Shown piece after piece: positions 26,789 through 34,638 of a stretch of 64,000 nt of DNA. Below the pieces are notes generated by a model. It saw only the letters and a list, made by a program, of their open reading frames with translations. It did not search any database and was not told where the DNA came from. A program made the position numbers and the translations under genes. Origin of the DNA: Clostridium_AD sp036569345 (lineage in GTDB: Bacteria; Bacillota; Clostridia; Clostridiales; Clostridiaceae); contig NZ_DATCQT010000170.1 of the NCBI RefSeq assembly GCF_036569345.1, positions 13,299 to 77,298 of the forward strand, written 5' to 3'. Positions within the stretch are counted from its first letter, which is position 1; each line of letters opens with the position of its first letter.

Positions 26789-27555
26789 TTGTGGTCTTAA
26801 TTGTGGAAGATGAAATACTTGAACAAGATTTTCTCAAAACAGTTGTACTTGAGGATCTTATGCCTGAGGATAAGCTACTGACCTGCGAAAGCGGAATTCA
26901 GGCCGTCAAGTTAGCAAAAAAGTATCGACCGGATATTATCATAATGGATATAATGATTCCTGAAATGGATGGTCTGAGCGCTATTGAAGAAATAAGAAAA
27001 TTTCTGCCAAATGCGTGTATCACGATTTTGTCCGCCTACTCGGAATTTCCCTATGCACAAAAAGCAATTAGACTTCATGTTTTCGAATACCAGTTAAAAC
27101 CTATCAAGCCCGCCGTCTTCAAACAGATTTTTCACAAAATGCTGGATTCGGCAGCCGAATGTCATGTGCTAGTTGAGGAAAATATCGAGGAAAAGACCAC
27201 TGAACACAAGGAGTACCTGAATAACTTTATCGACGAATCTGTAAAATATATTAAAGAGCATTTTCGTGAAAGATTGACTCTGGAAATGCTTGCTTCTAAG
27301 GCGTTTATGAATCCCAAATATTTCAGCCATATTTTTAAAAAGGAGATGGGTGTCGCATTTACAGAGTATGTAAATAATCTGAAAATTCAATATGCCTGTA
27401 GGTTGCTCGAGACAACTAATTATCCTGCTTACCGTATTTCGATTGATTGCGGCTTCTCTGATCCATCTTATTTTAACAGGGTATTCTGTGCAAAGATGAA
27501 CATGACTCCTAATACTTATAGGAAACATGAATGTTCATCAACACCGAAGGATTAA
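26785..27555 (+). CDS. AraC-type response regulator of the microcompartment locus
   Basis: 256 aa: a receiver domain (VEDE, phospho-Asp in IIIMDIMIPEMDG about residue 54, switch Lys in QLKPIKP) followed by a linker and an AraC/XylS double helix-turn-helix (LTLEMLASKAFMNPKYFSHIFKK; CGFSDPSYFNRVFCAKM split by the usual spacer). It is paired with the PocR kinase by a 4-nt overlap. It is the best candidate for the protein that binds the TAGTRCAA direct repeats of the three control modules (inference from family and position). Confidence 0.93.
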   Translation: MIVVLIVEDEILEQDFLKTVVLEDLMPEDKLLTCESGIQAVKLAKKYRPDIIIMDIMIPEMDGLSAIEEIRKFLPNACITILSAYSEFPYAQKAIRLHVFEYQLKPIKPAVFKQIFHKMLDSAAECHVLVEENIEEKTTEHKEYLNNFIDESVKYIKEHFRERLTLEMLASKAFMNPKYFSHIFKKEMGVAFTEYVNNLKIQYACRLLETTNYPAYRISIDCGFSDPSYFNRVFCAKMNMTPNTYRKHECSSTPKD

Positions 27556-27610
27556 ACTTTCGGTATTAGTCTAATAATAATGCAGACACATAAATTAATT
27601 TTACATCACT

Positions 27611-27643
27611 TGCGGGCCTTTTGGGACCCGCATTTAATTTTTA
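27611..27643 (+). terminator. Intrinsic terminator of the two-component operon
   Basis: TGCGGG (27611-27616) and CCCGCA (27627-27632), extended by inner CC/GG pairs, followed by TTTAATTTTT on the plus strand. Confidence 0.85.
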
Positions 27644-27645
27644 CA

Positions 27646-27695
27646 AAAAAATAAGGGTTGTTACACCCTAAATTTTTTTAGTTGTGCAACAGCCC
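27646..27695 (-). terminator. Intrinsic terminator of the main microcompartment operon
   Basis: On the minus strand GGGCTGTTGCAC pairs with GTGTAACAACCC over 12 positions with one mismatch, and TTATTTTTTT follows. It lies about 50 nt after the last shell gene and abuts the terminator of the convergent regulator operon. Confidence 0.88.
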
Positions 27696-27747
27696 ATATT
27701 TAATTAGCAGTTATTATTTTAATATCGATTAAATGTCAAGATGCAAT

Positions 27748-28047
27748 CTATATTATATTTTCTTCCCTTTTTATCATTTTAGGAAGAATAGCTTCAACTT
27801 CGCCGTGTGGACGAGGAATAACATGAACAGAGATTAATTCGCCAACGCGTTGTGCTGCAGCAGCACCAGCATCAGTTGCTGCCTTTACAGCACCTACGTC
27901 GCCTCTTACCATAACTGTTACAAGGCCTCCACCAATATATTCTTTACCAATTAGGTAAACATTTGCTGCCTTTACCATTGCATCTGCAGCCTCAATACTG
28001 CCAACTAAACCCTTTGTTTCAATCATTCCTAATGCATCTTGTTTCAT
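27748..28047 (-). CDS. BMC-H hexameric shell protein (EutM/PduA-like), copy 2
   Basis: A 99-aa single BMC-domain protein expected to form hexagonal shell tiles with a small central pore. It has the typical ALGMIETKGLVGSIEAADAM start, the KEYIGGGLVTVMVRGDVGAV core and VIPRPH near the C-terminus. It is identical in protein sequence to the upstream gene at 28143 through about residue 91, and the two end differently (MIKREENII versus MAKGEEEAK). The leader with its GGAGG site is also duplicated. It is the last gene of the operon. Confidence 0.95.
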   Translation of the reverse strand: MKQDALGMIETKGLVGSIEAADAMVKAANVYLIGKEYIGGGLVTVMVRGDVGAVKAATDAGAAAAQRVGELISVHVIPRPHGEVEAILPKMIKREENII

Positions 28048-28142
28048 CTTTTTTCCTCCTAATATTTTATTATTTTTATATTATGATTTTAGAATCATTG
28101 CTAACTATAATTTATGTTATTTATTCTCATGCACGTCAGAAT

Positions 28143-28442
28143 TTATTTTGCCTCTTCTTCTCCTTTTGCCATTTTAGGAAGAATAGCTTCAACTTCACCG
28201 TGTGGACGAGGAATAACATGAACAGAAATTAATTCGCCAACACGTTGTGCTGCTGCAGCACCAGCATCAGTTGCTGCCTTTACAGCACCTACGTCGCCTC
28301 TTACCATAACTGTTACAAGGCCTCCACCAATATATTCTTTACCAATTAGGTAAACATTTGCTGCCTTTACCATTGCATCTGCAGCCTCTATACTACCAAC
28401 TAAACCCTTTGTTTCAATCATTCCTAATGCATCTTGTTTCAT
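28143..28442 (-). CDS. BMC-H hexameric shell protein (EutM/PduA-like), copy 1
   Basis: A 99-aa BMC-domain shell protein, presumably the major facet component. Residues 1-91 match copy 2 exactly, while the DNA differs at scattered third positions. The C-terminal octad is acidic (KGEEEAK). The pore loop region carries YIGGGLV. The ribosome site GGAGGAAAAAAG lies 23 nt after the PduL stop, which indicates the same operon. Confidence 0.95.
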   Translation of the reverse strand: MKQDALGMIETKGLVGSIEAADAMVKAANVYLIGKEYIGGGLVTVMVRGDVGAVKAATDAGAAAAQRVGELISVHVIPRPHGEVEAILPKMAKGEEEAK

Positions 28443-28464
28443 CTTTTTTCCTCCTAATATTTTA

Positions 28465-29115
28465 TTATTTTATTATTTTAATTTTTGATAATGAATTAAG
28501 GTTCATAGCATTTGCCTCTTCTGTGTCAATATGACATTCTAGTGCCGAGGCATCATTTGCTCTAATGGCAACATTATTGTAAGTACCACCGCGTGGCCCA
28601 TCAACTTGAATGCTCACTATCTGTCCATCATGCACTCCAAAACGAATTGCATCTTTAGGCACCATGTGGATATGCCTTTGCGCAACAATCAAACCTTCTG
28701 TAGTCTGAATAGATCCCTTCGGACCAATTAATGTAATTCCCGGTGTTCCTTGTAAATCACCTGATAGCCTTGCTGTTGAAACTACTCCCAGTTTAAAGGA
28801 ATCTCCTGTTAGAACTTCCACTTGTGTCTTACTACGCACTGGACCAAGAATTCTAACTTTCTCAATCGCACCCTTAGGGCCGCATAATGTTACTGTTTCC
28901 TTACATACAATTTGTCCAGGCTGTGATAAATCTTTAATCTTCGTCAACTGATACCCTTCCCCGAACAAACTTTTCAAATCTTCTCGAGAGAGGTGAGCAT
29001 GACGGTTGGAAACGCCCACTGGAATTCCATACATATCCTCTTTCACTTCTGAAGAAGACAAATTAGATTGGACAGCCTCCAGCAAAAGCTTAAGGGCCGC
29101 TTCATATTTGTCCAT
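28465..29115 (-). CDS. pduL: Phosphate propanoyl/acetyltransferase PduL
   Basis: The 216-aa PduL-type phosphotransacylase converts acetyl-CoA and phosphate to acetyl phosphate and CoA inside the microcompartment, recycling CoA. Two related beta-barrel halves carry zinc-ligand His motifs: VGVSNRHAHLSREDL (about 32-46) and VAQRHIHMVPKDA (about 143-155). The N-terminal helix KYEAALKLLLEAVQSNL fits a lumen-targeting encapsulation peptide. It is separated from the aldehyde dehydrogenase by a single base. No acetate kinase is in this window. Confidence 0.93.
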   Translation of the reverse strand: MDKYEAALKLLLEAVQSNLSSSEVKEDMYGIPVGVSNRHAHLSREDLKSLFGEGYQLTKIKDLSQPGQIVCKETVTLCGPKGAIEKVRILGPVRSKTQVEVLTGDSFKLGVVSTARLSGDLQGTPGITLIGPKGSIQTTEGLIVAQRHIHMVPKDAIRFGVHDGQIVSIQVDGPRGGTYNNVAIRANDASALECHIDTEEANAMNLNSLSKIKIIK

Positions 29116-29116
29116 T

Positions 29117-30649
29117 TTAGTTAGCTCCCTTCATTGCTTCTACTAGTTCACTTACTAATTTCAAAAGCTTTTCATTCTCAGTGCAACCATCCTTAGATGA
29201 ATTGCTTGTAACACTGCATCCCACGCCCTTTTGAACTTCACAATTTCCTGAGAGTTCAGGATGGTTGAAAGCAGAATCAGCAGAAGCTAATGTACTGCAA
29301 TCCTTAATGCCATATGCGACTCTCTTTATATTAATCAAATGCATTGGACCAACATTTTCAGAAACAGAACTTCCTCCCCATGTACCACAACCTAATGTAA
29401 ATGCAGGTAAAAGTCCTGTACTTAAACCAGTACCACCTTGAGTTCCACCGGTATTAACCAAAATACGAGATGCCGGCTTTTTAGCGAATTTCATTACCAT
29501 ATCTCTATCTTCAGTATGAATACTCATAGTGTGTCCAATACCATTTTGAAGCAGTTTAATGCTGAGGTCACATGCCTCATGCCAATCTTTTGCTGTATAA
29601 AAAGCGAGTACTGTTGTCAGTTTTTCGTATGATAGTGGATAAGCATCACCAACGCCTTCCTGCTTACCTATCAGAACCTTCGTTCCTTCTGGAATCGAAA
29701 TACCTGAAGCAGTTGCAATTACCTGAGGAGATCTTCCTACAAACTTAGCACTCATACTATGCCCACCATTTCTAAATAGTAAAGCACAAACTTTTGAAGT
29801 TTCTTCTGGTGTCATAAAATAGCCACCCTGGTTCTTGAATTCAGCTACTACCTGATCGTGGTTGCATTCTTCAACTATAATAGACTGTTCTGATGCACAA
29901 ATTGTACCATAGTCAAAAGTCTTACTTGAAATAATATTTGTGACCGCTTGTTTAACATTAGCAGTTCTCTCAATAAAAGCAGGAGAGTTACCAGCACCAA
30001 CACCCAATGCAGGCTTGCCTGAACTATAAGCGGCTTTTACCATTCCTGGGCCTCCAGTTGCAATAATCATAGAAACCTCTTTGCATTTCATTAACTCATT
30101 TGTAGCTCCTATAGATAAAGTTTTAAGACAGCTAATAATATTGGCAGGAGCTCCTGCCGCTACTGCTGCATCATTCATAAGGTTTACTGCCTTCAATGTA
30201 CATTTTAATGCAGCTGGATGTGGTGAAAATATAATTGCATTACGTGATTTAATTGCAATTATTGATTTGTAAATAGCAGTTGATGTTGGATTAGTCGATG
30301 GGACAATACCCATAATCAAACCAACTGGTTCTGCAATATCAGTTACCCTCTCAGCCGCATTTTCACTAATCACACCAATAGTCTTCATATCTTTTATTGC
30401 ATTATACACAATAGTAGAAGCCATATGGTTTTTATAAGCCTTATCCTCAACTTTTCCAAAACCAGTTTCTTCCACGGCCATCTTTGCTAGACAAACCACA
30501 TTTTCTTCTGCTACTCTAACCATATTGCACAAAATCCTATTTACCTGTTCTTCAGTATAATCTGCAAATTGGTCTGTCGCAATTTTTCCCAAGCGTGCAA
30601 GATTTCTTGCTTCTTGTACAGAGCGTAAATCTTTATCAAAATTCTCCAT
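29117..30649 (-). CDS. CoA-acylating acetaldehyde dehydrogenase (EutE/PduP/CutF-like)
   Basis: A 510-aa enzyme that oxidises acetaldehyde with NAD+ and CoA to acetyl-CoA. The Rossmann part contains GIVPSTNPTST and FSPHP. The catalytic Cys is residue 251 in SSKTFDYGTICASEQS. Past the catalytic domain there is a Cys-containing linker and a C-terminal amphipathic helix (NEKLLKLVSELVEAMKGA), a classic encapsulation peptide. It is the active member of the pair; its operon-mate at 40657 has Ser at the same position. GGAGG site present. Confidence 0.95.
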   Translation of the reverse strand: MENFDKDLRSVQEARNLARLGKIATDQFADYTEEQVNRILCNMVRVAEENVVCLAKMAVEETGFGKVEDKAYKNHMASTIVYNAIKDMKTIGVISENAAERVTDIAEPVGLIMGIVPSTNPTSTAIYKSIIAIKSRNAIIFSPHPAALKCTLKAVNLMNDAAVAAGAPANIISCLKTLSIGATNELMKCKEVSMIIATGGPGMVKAAYSSGKPALGVGAGNSPAFIERTANVKQAVTNIISSKTFDYGTICASEQSIIVEECNHDQVVAEFKNQGGYFMTPEETSKVCALLFRNGGHSMSAKFVGRSPQVIATASGISIPEGTKVLIGKQEGVGDAYPLSYEKLTTVLAFYTAKDWHEACDLSIKLLQNGIGHTMSIHTEDRDMVMKFAKKPASRILVNTGGTQGGTGLSTGLLPAFTLGCGTWGGSSVSENVGPMHLINIKRVAYGIKDCSTLASADSAFNHPELSGNCEVQKGVGCSVTSNSSKDGCTENEKLLKLVSELVEAMKGAN

Positions 30650-30694
30650 CTTGTGATTCCTCCATTCATTTTCTCATAAAATTTTTATAATACT

Positions 30695-31339
30695 TTAATT
30701 ATTTCCGTAATATTCTTTGAATTTTGTAAGCAACAGTCTCTTGTTAGCCTTTGAGACTGACCTTCCCGCGATTCCAAAATTCTTATAATCACGAGCTAGA
30801 TTTCGAAGCTCTATCACTTTAAACTTACTCAAAATCTCAATAGACTCTTCCAAACCGAACTCTAGTACCATCTTATCTACATCTTCCTTATTAGGTATCT
30901 GGCTCAAATCCATTTGCAAAGGTGTAGCTGTTTTTACCTCAGCTACTATTTCAACTTCAACCGAAACATCTTTAGTTTCTTCCTCAATTATTTCAACTTC
31001 AGATTCCACTTTAGATTCAGTTTTTGCTGACTGAGCAATTAATATTTCTTCATTTTTCAGAGGTGTTGCTGATATAATCACGTTATCCAAGTTCTCATGT
31101 GGATGAGGTATCACATGCTCAGAGACCAGAAGTGCGTTATTTATTCTTCTAACTGCCGCTCCACCAGCCTCTACAGCAGCTTTCACCGCAGCCACATCAC
31201 CTGTTACAGCGATCATAACAAGACCTCCGCCTACATATGTCTTTTCCACGATATTCACATCTGCTGCCTTGAGCATTGCATCTGCACTCTCAATAGCTAC
31301 AACGAGTCCTATTGTTTCAATTAACCCAAGTGCCTGCAT
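30695..31339 (-). CDS. BMC shell protein with C-terminal extension (EutK/PduK-like)
   Basis: 214 aa. The BMC domain (about 1-88) begins ALGLIETIGLVVAIESADAM and has YVGGGLVMIAVTGDVAAV. It is followed by an acidic Glu/Val-rich linker (about 100-150). The C-terminal domain (about 155-214) contains ELRNLARDYKNFGIAGRSVS and resembles SAP/Rho-N type helical nucleic-acid-binding modules. EutK likewise carries a C-terminal DNA-binding-like domain. Whether the extension faces the lumen or the cytosol, and what it binds, is unknown. GGAGGAG site. Confidence 0.88.
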   Translation of the reverse strand: MQALGLIETIGLVVAIESADAMLKAADVNIVEKTYVGGGLVMIAVTGDVAAVKAAVEAGGAAVRRINNALLVSEHVIPHPHENLDNVIISATPLKNEEILIAQSAKTESKVESEVEIIEEETKDVSVEVEIVAEVKTATPLQMDLSQIPNKEDVDKMVLEFGLEESIEILSKFKVIELRNLARDYKNFGIAGRSVSKANKRLLLTKFKEYYGNN

Positions 31340-31371
31340 TTCCTACTCCTCCTTAACTTTATTCAAGCGTT

Positions 31372-32046
31372 CTAATATGTAGCATAGAATGCTTTCATCT
31401 TGTCAGGTGAACCAAATGCTAATTTAGCTCCCTTAGGGAAGAATACTGAGTCACCCGGATGTGCAGTATAAATCTTTCCGTTCACGGTTACTATAAGTGT
31501 GCCTTCCACAACATGGTAAAGCTCTTGGCAAGTGGTTTCCCAGTCAAAGGTACAACCTTCAATTGTAATAACTCCTGCATTCATTGAGCAACCATCATCT
31601 GCATTTATAATTTCCTGATAAAATACTTTGTCGTTAGGATTTCCAGTATCCAAAATATCCATCTTTACTGAATTACCACGAACTACCTTAAGTCCACTAC
31701 AATCAACCTCAGCAATATATGGCTTTGCAGGAGAAGAATCAAACATTCCATTTAAAAGTCCTTTATCCATCATTGCCTTGAATACCTTATAAATCATATC
31801 TGTGTCAACTTCACCCTCACTAGCTTTTGACGGCTCAGAAGTTTTTCCTTCATTCTTAACCTCACATACATTAGTTTCGGAATTCTTTACCTCAATGGCA
31901 TGGGCTTCATTAGAAAACTCCATTCCAAAAGCTCTCGCTGCATCTTTAGCTGACGGAGTGATAATTGTATCACTATCAATATAAAATACTTTTTGTCCTT
32001 GCTTTTCAACATCTTCAACATCTTTTACACAAATTAATTTTTTCAT
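31372..32046 (-). CDS. eutQ: EutQ-like cupin protein
   Basis: About 224 aa. The N-terminal region starts MKKLICVKDVEDVEK and includes IITPSAKDAARAFGMEF, as in EutQ-type proteins. The C-terminal cupin barrel is clear (TFDWETTCQELYHVVEGTLIV, shown broken by barrel strands; HPGDSVFFPKGAKLAFG). EutQ has been linked to acetate kinase-like activity and shell assembly in ethanolamine operons; its role in glycyl-radical loci is not settled. The ATG chosen is six codons inside the longest frame and has AAGGA at good spacing. Confidence 0.85.
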   Translation of the reverse strand: MKKLICVKDVEDVEKQGQKVFYIDSDTIITPSAKDAARAFGMEFSNEAHAIEVKNSETNVCEVKNEGKTSEPSKASEGEVDTDMIYKVFKAMMDKGLLNGMFDSSPAKPYIAEVDCSGLKVVRGNSVKMDILDTGNPNDKVFYQEIINADDGCSMNAGVITIEGCTFDWETTCQELYHVVEGTLIVTVNGKIYTAHPGDSVFFPKGAKLAFGSPDKMKAFYATY

Positions 32047-32083
32047 TCCTTCACATCCTTTCATAAATATAAGTTCTTATATA

Positions 32084-32632
32084 TTAGAACAAAGATGACA
32101 TCAATCTGTCGGACGGCGAAGGTATAACCTCTGCATTTACTAACAGACCTTTTTCTTTTGCAATAGCCTTTCCTGTTTCAACACCGGTTTCAACTGCAGC
32201 CACATCGCCGGTGAAAGTAAAGAATGACTTACCGCCTAATCCATTGCCTAAGCGAAGCTCTATAGGTTGCAATTCTGCAGCTTTCAGGATTGCGTCCGCC
32301 GCGATAACCATCGTTGCCAAGGAGAAGGACTCCATAATTCCTAGTGCTTGAATTTCATCTGGCATCGTCGCACCTGTAATTGCTGGGAATACTAAAGGAC
32401 TGACATTTGGTATAATAATAGAATCAACCAAAAATTCTTCTGCTAGCCGCTCACCAATACCTACTGAATCTTGAACTGATGCAACATCTCCCTCAACAAT
32501 AACTATATACTTGCCAGGACAAACAGAACTAGCTGTGACTACTTCGACATCAGAAATTTTTAACATCTGATCTGCTGCATATATACCTCGTGCAATACTT
32601 GTAAACTCAACCATTCCTATTGCTTTCGACAT
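32084..32632 (-). CDS. pduT: PduT-like tandem BMC shell protein with relocated pore cysteine
   Basis: 182 aa with two fused BMC domains (about 1-90 and 94-182), forming trimers that mimic hexamers. PduT binds an Fe-S cluster at its pore through a Cys in the second domain (GGKC). Here the equivalent second-domain residue is Ser136 (GLGGKSFF). A Cys appears instead in the matching loop of the first domain (SSVCPGKY, Cys38). Three Cys38 residues of a trimer could still converge at the pore. It follows the PduS gene directly, as in pdu operons, consistent with an electron conduit through the shell. Confidence 0.9.
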   Translation of the reverse strand: MSKAIGMVEFTSIARGIYAADQMLKISDVEVVTASSVCPGKYIVIVEGDVASVQDSVGIGERLAEEFLVDSIIIPNVSPLVFPAITGATMPDEIQALGIMESFSLATMVIAADAILKAAELQPIELRLGNGLGGKSFFTFTGDVAAVETGVETGKAIAKEKGLLVNAEVIPSPSDRLMSSLF

Positions 32633-32633
32633 A

Positions 32634-33962
32634 TCAGTCCCTCCTTATCGTAATAAAATCATTTCCACTTTCCACAACTGTTCCTGAAATGCTTGCATGA
32701 ATAGCAGCACCCAAACTACCTTCAGGAATTTTTCCGATTAGCTGTCCTAGCTGTACATGATCAAAAGCAGATACAACGGGAACTGCAGGTGCCCCTACAT
32801 GCTGCCTTGTTGCAATATGCACAAATTCAGGTTTAATTTCAACTTCAGTCATAGGAGCTTTCTTGTCAAAATCATGTAAACCTAGTCTAGCAACAAGACG
32901 CTTGCTTGGAACCAAACGATACTCACGGCTTTTGCGAGAAGCATATTCTGACTGCATCGGCTTATATTTTATATTCTGCTGAGCCAATTTTTCTTTAAAA
33001 TATAGATTTGCAGATTTCGGATATAATCCCACCGGACATGAGAACAATTCACATAAATTACACTGGCAACATAGTTGTGAAACCTTCTGCCCTTCAACAT
33101 CAGTTAATGCATAGTTTAAAGCTCTCATCATCTTATGCGGTTGAACATTATGTCCAAGAAGGTAACGAGGACACATATCCGTACACATACGGCACTGCTC
33201 ACAAGAAGCCCTATTCACTCTTCTTGCCTGTTCTAAATTCATAGATTTTTTACGAATTAGAAAGTGATTTTTTTTCAAAATTACAAATCCTTTATTCTTC
33301 TTTGTTACATATCCATCTAAATTACTCATTACAGGTCCCATCATTGGACCACCATCAATAACTGAATAATCATCAAAATTTTCTACACCACTCAGCTTAA
33401 GAACATCTATAATAGGTGTGCCAACTGGCACCTTTACGGTCAATCTTTTAGGTATATCTCCTGCAACTGTGATGTATTTTTCTGTAACTGGTTCTCCCAT
33501 AGAAGCGTGGTATATATTTAATGCCGTTTCTGTATTGACTACTACACATCCAACTTGAATTGGGATACCCATTTCTGGAACAATTCTTCCAGTCATTTCA
33601 TAAACCAAAACTTGTTCATCACCTGCTGGGTAAACATCCGAAAGCTCTTTAACCTCAATGAAATCGCCTACTTGCAGCTTCTTAATTCTCTCTCGCAAAA
33701 TAGAAATTACTTCTTTATGCTTATCCTTTATACCTATAAGCGCTTTTTTTGCGCCAACTAACTTTCCGGCTGCTTCAAATCCTTTAATCACTTCATCTGG
33801 AAACAACTCCATCAACTGTTGATCTACTCGCAAAAGCGGTTCACATTCAGCTCCGTTAAGAAGTATATATTCCGACTTTGATGCTAGTTTAACATGGGTA
33901 GGAAACCCTGCACCCCCTGCACCAATAACACCGGCTTCTCTCACCATATCAAGAAGACTCAT
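32634..33962 (-). CDS. pduS: PduS-like Fe-S flavoprotein (RnfC-like)
   Basis: The 442-aa RnfC-family protein moves electrons between NAD(H) and Fe-S carriers at the shell. The glycine-rich NADH/FMN-site region is AGVIGAGGAGFPTHVKL, followed by LLNGAECEPLL and a SLBB-type segment. Two [4Fe-4S] motifs are visible: CEQCRMCTDMCP and CCQCNLCELFSCP. A lipoyl/barrel-sandwich end follows (IHASISGTVVESG). The chosen ATG has GGAGGGG upstream. The longer frame merely overlaps the shell pentamer gene. Together with PduT it suggests redox-cofactor balancing across the shell. Confidence 0.93.
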   Translation of the reverse strand: MSLLDMVREAGVIGAGGAGFPTHVKLASKSEYILLNGAECEPLLRVDQQLMELFPDEVIKGFEAAGKLVGAKKALIGIKDKHKEVISILRERIKKLQVGDFIEVKELSDVYPAGDEQVLVYEMTGRIVPEMGIPIQVGCVVVNTETALNIYHASMGEPVTEKYITVAGDIPKRLTVKVPVGTPIIDVLKLSGVENFDDYSVIDGGPMMGPVMSNLDGYVTKKNKGFVILKKNHFLIRKKSMNLEQARRVNRASCEQCRMCTDMCPRYLLGHNVQPHKMMRALNYALTDVEGQKVSQLCCQCNLCELFSCPVGLYPKSANLYFKEKLAQQNIKYKPMQSEYASRKSREYRLVPSKRLVARLGLHDFDKKAPMTEVEIKPEFVHIATRQHVGAPAVPVVSAFDHVQLGQLIGKIPEGSLGAAIHASISGTVVESGNDFITIRRD

Positions 33963-34063
33963 TCTTACCCCTCCTGTCGTTCTCTGGGGCACATAAGAAT
34001 TATTAATTTCTATCTCTTCTGTACTCCAGCGCAAAACAATTATTATTATTTTGCCTAATGAAT

Positions 34064-34327
34064 TTATCCGAACTCGCAATCTTCATCAATTATTCCAACA
34101 ACAACCGCATCAACTGGGATATCATCATCACCTAACATTCGACGAGCCGATGATCCCGTGCTGACAATAACTCTATCTCCAATACCAGCACTTATGATAT
34201 CTACAACAATCAAACGCTGGCCGGCACTGCTACCACCAATTACTTCCGCTAACATAAACTTTAGTCCATTAAGTGATTCTGCTTTTCTTGTTGCCCACAC
34301 ATTATCAATTAGTCTTGCTGTTAACAT
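34064..34327 (-). CDS. eutN: EutN/CcmL/PduN-type pentameric vertex protein
   Basis: An 87-aa single-domain BMC vertex (BMV) protein that caps the icosahedral corners. It has the family pattern: an N-terminal strand (LTARLIDNVWATRKAESLNG), then VDIISAGIGDRVIVSTGSSAR and DAVVVGIID. It overlaps the upstream shell gene by 7 nt. It is the only pentamer gene in the locus. Confidence 0.95.
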   Translation of the reverse strand: MLTARLIDNVWATRKAESLNGLKFMLAEVIGGSSAGQRLIVVDIISAGIGDRVIVSTGSSARRMLGDDDIPVDAVVVGIIDEDCEFG

Positions 34328-34626
34328 AGATCTTTCCTCTTTTCCAGCTTACATTTAATCTCTTCAATTGCGGATTCAACAGATGAAGTATCGCCAAAAA
34401 TCGCAATCATTATCATATTCTGTGGACAGCTTCCTCTAATATCTTCTACTGTGACACCAACTGCCTTTTCAGCAATATCCGCTGCGCAAATCATATCTAT
34501 CATTCTACCTTGCACAAGACCAACCGCATCAACACAAATCTTATTTGTGTCAACTCCCGTCCCCATGCGCCGCATAAGAATATCTACTGTACCCTGCGTA
34601 GGGGATTTAATAATTCTAAACTCCAT
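34321..34626 (-). CDS. GrpU-like BMC shell protein with candidate Fe-S pore cysteine
   Basis: A divergent 101-aa BMC-domain protein with the start EFRIIKSPTQGTVDILMRRM, the middle VDAVGLVQGRMIDMICAADIAEK (broken here by the helix) and the RGSCPQNMIMIAIFGD segment. The CPQ loop (Cys67) falls where the central pore loop of BMC hexamers lies. GrpU-type shell proteins of glycyl-radical microcompartments bind an Fe-S cluster at this place, so I infer the same here. It lies between EutJ and EutN genes. GGAGG site. Confidence 0.8.
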   Translation of the reverse strand: MEFRIIKSPTQGTVDILMRRMGTGVDTNKICVDAVGLVQGRMIDMICAADIAEKAVGVTVEDIRGSCPQNMIMIAIFGDTSSVESAIEEIKCKLEKRKDLC

Positions 34627-34638
34627 ACCAAATTCCTC

